In this document: positions 56,909 to 64,000 of the stretch, piece by piece
Layout of the letters: each line of letters begins with the position of its first letter
Numbering within the stretch: position 1 is the first letter of the stretch
NCBI RefSeq assembly: GCF_015832195.1
Contig: NC_052046.1
Coordinates: forward strand, 19,646,161-19,710,160
Direction of reading: 5' to 3'
DNA: 64,000 nucleotides
Source: Motacilla alba alba
Lineage: Eukaryota; Chordata; Aves; Passeriformes; Motacillidae
Position numbers and translations under genes: made by a program
Notes under the pieces: model-generated
What the model saw: the letters and a program-made list of their open reading frames with translations, nothing else
Databases searched by the model: none
Told to the model about the DNA's origin: nothing

Positions 56909-56987
56909 CTATATATTAGAATACTTTGAATATTGGAATATATTAGAATACATATTAGAATACATTTATATATTAGAATACTTTGAA
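56909..56987. repeat. AT-rich tandem repeat
   Basis: TATTAGAATAC is repeated about four times, and TATTAGAATACTTTGAA is seen at both ends of the block. Confidence 0.85.
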
Positions 56988-57716
56988 GTGGTGTTACTTG
57001 TAAAATTTTCTTTTTATTGCTCCTGTGAACACTCCTCTTGCATCCGGGTCTTAAACTTTTGTGTAAGGAAGTTGTTGTGAAATGCAGCAGTTATTCACCA
57101 AGCACTGATTTCTAGAATGCAAGACCTTTAAACAGGGCTTGAAGAATATTAGGTAAAGCCTTTTTCCATGATAAACAATACTCTTTTCTGAATGTTATAA
57201 AGAAACATTTTGTGAAGACTTACTGTCAGCAGTTTTTAGTTCAGTGTAGTGAGAGTGAATGACATCAAGGTACAGTCAACTTCTGATCACCAGGACACAG
57301 TTTTTTCGGATGTGAGGATTGGCTGTGTTGCAACTGCAAAGAGTGAGCTAGCTGGCTCCCTTTCAGTTTAGTAACCCCAACCCAGTGCTTTCTGAGAGTG
57401 CCTACACTCCTACAACTGTGTCCATAGCCAGCTGTGATTCAGAAATTTTATATCATGTGGGGGTAGCCATGCAAAATTTAGTAGGGTTTGAGCACCAGAG
57501 CTGGCTGTATTTGGCATGAGCAGCATGTCCTGAAGTGTTGTAAAGCCGGTATTTGCAGGGAGAAGTGACCGGAAGTCGTTTAATCACTTCCGCAGAAAAC
57601 AAGAGTAGGCTCAGGCTCAGCTTATTGGTGTTCCATGCATGGTCTCTTACATGTCCTTCACGTGTTATTGATTGCTCCAGGTTTAAAGATGGGTTATCTT
57701 CTGTGCCTGTGTTGTG

Positions 57717-57924
57717 GGGTCAACTGCCCTGGCTGTTTTGACTGTCTGGCTTGTGGGGTGGGGTGAGGACCAAAAAAGGACTTGGCTGTGTAAATGCTGT
57801 TCAGGAGTAGCTAAAACATCCATGTATTGTCAATCTTGTTTCCAGCACAAATCCAAAACAGAGCTGCATACCACATTCTTCTATGGAGAAAATTAACTCT
57901 ATCCCAGCCAAAGCCATCACAGGC
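57717..57924 (+). mobile_element. 3' fragment of an endogenous retrovirus LTR in intron 6
   Basis: GGGGTCAACTGCCCTGGCTG, TAGCTAAAACATCCATGTAT, CAGCACAAATCCAAAACAG and AACTCTATCCCAGCCAAAGC are the known end of a widespread bird ERV LTR whose full form begins TGTCATGGTTTGA. The 5' part is missing. Confidence 0.75.
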
Positions 57925-58516
57925 TGGATGTAGCCTATTGAGTATCCTTGGGATTGCTTCTGCTTTGCTGGGAGTCTGGGAAGAATTTGCAATGCATCCA
58001 AATGTGTGTAAATTAATACAGGACCAACAGTAGGGCCAAGCTGCTTTAACTGGCTTGTATCCGGCAGGATTGTATTCAGAGCAGTTGGGGTTCCTGCACT
58101 GTCCTCTGTGGTGTGTGTTGTTCCTGTGTAGGGGAGTATCTGTGCATCTGTCAGAGTGCCATACCTGAGATAAGAAGTCTTGACCATATGTTTCTTCAGT
58201 GTGAAGGTACTGGCAAAGGCAGGAGTAATTTCTCCTTCTTGAGTAGACTATTAATGACTCCTTGATTAAAAAGTATTTTATATGCCAGCCAAAATGACAT
58301 GGGAAGCCTATAATTGTTTCCTTTATGGTCAGTAAATTAGCTACATCAGAGTGGAAAAAGGCATTAAATTTATATTAAACTTGCAAGAGACGTTTCAGGT
58401 GTTTTGCAGAAAAAAAAGATTTTAGTTAATGAGTATTTTTTTTCATAGGTAATTAACTAAGGCCTTTTCTGGAAACAAAAAATATAGTAGAAATTCTGTT
58501 GCTTACTTTTTCCTAG

Positions 58517-64000
<5,484 letters not shown>

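Noticed and set aside
57801..58187. 128-codon minus-strand ORF in intron 6
   Set aside because: It overlaps the LTR fragment at 57717-57924 and shows no known domain.

Overview
The window is vertebrate nuclear DNA, most likely from a bird and probably a passerine. The support is a split gene with GT-AG introns and a CpG-island promoter, CR1 LINE tails with the typical bird 3' end, and several solo endogenous-retrovirus LTRs of kinds I recall from bird genomes. I see no bacterial operon, CRISPR array, phage or rRNA, and no convincing tRNA.

Positions 1 to about 29,690 look like intergenic, mostly AT-rich DNA upstream of a gene. No ORF there is a convincing gene. It holds two solo LTR-like elements (2773-3480 and 7819-8890), a CR1 copy with recognisable reverse-transcriptase C-terminal sequence (17862-18612), smaller CR1 pieces and short tandem repeats. 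Two CR1 tails (29126-29446 and 29467-29575) lie just before the CpG island.

Positions 29,690-30,560 are a CpG island that forms the promoter and first exon of KIF2A, the kinesin-13 microtubule depolymerase. From 30,152 to the window end lies the 5' part of KIF2A on the + strand. Nine coding exons can be placed exactly: 30152-30215, 51575-51669, 52917-53036, 53474-53528, 55561-55683, 56217-56317, 58517-58612, 59389-59443 and 62427-62589. They join in frame into 872 coding bases, 290 complete codons plus two bases. This covers the N-terminal targeting region, the kinesin-13 neck and the start of the motor domain, including the KVD finger. The P-loop, the rest of the motor and the C-terminal region lie beyond base 64,000. 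Intron 1 is about 21.4 kb and carries three solo LTRs and several CR1 pieces.

The gene works alone here; there is no operon-like grouping. I found no undescribed biological system. The more interesting points are local: an out-of-frame upstream ATG whose short ORF overlaps the KIF2A start, a G-rich tandem repeat just after exon 1, a CpG-rich LTR inside intron 1, a weak splice donor after exon 3, and one 142-codon antisense ORF of unknown status.
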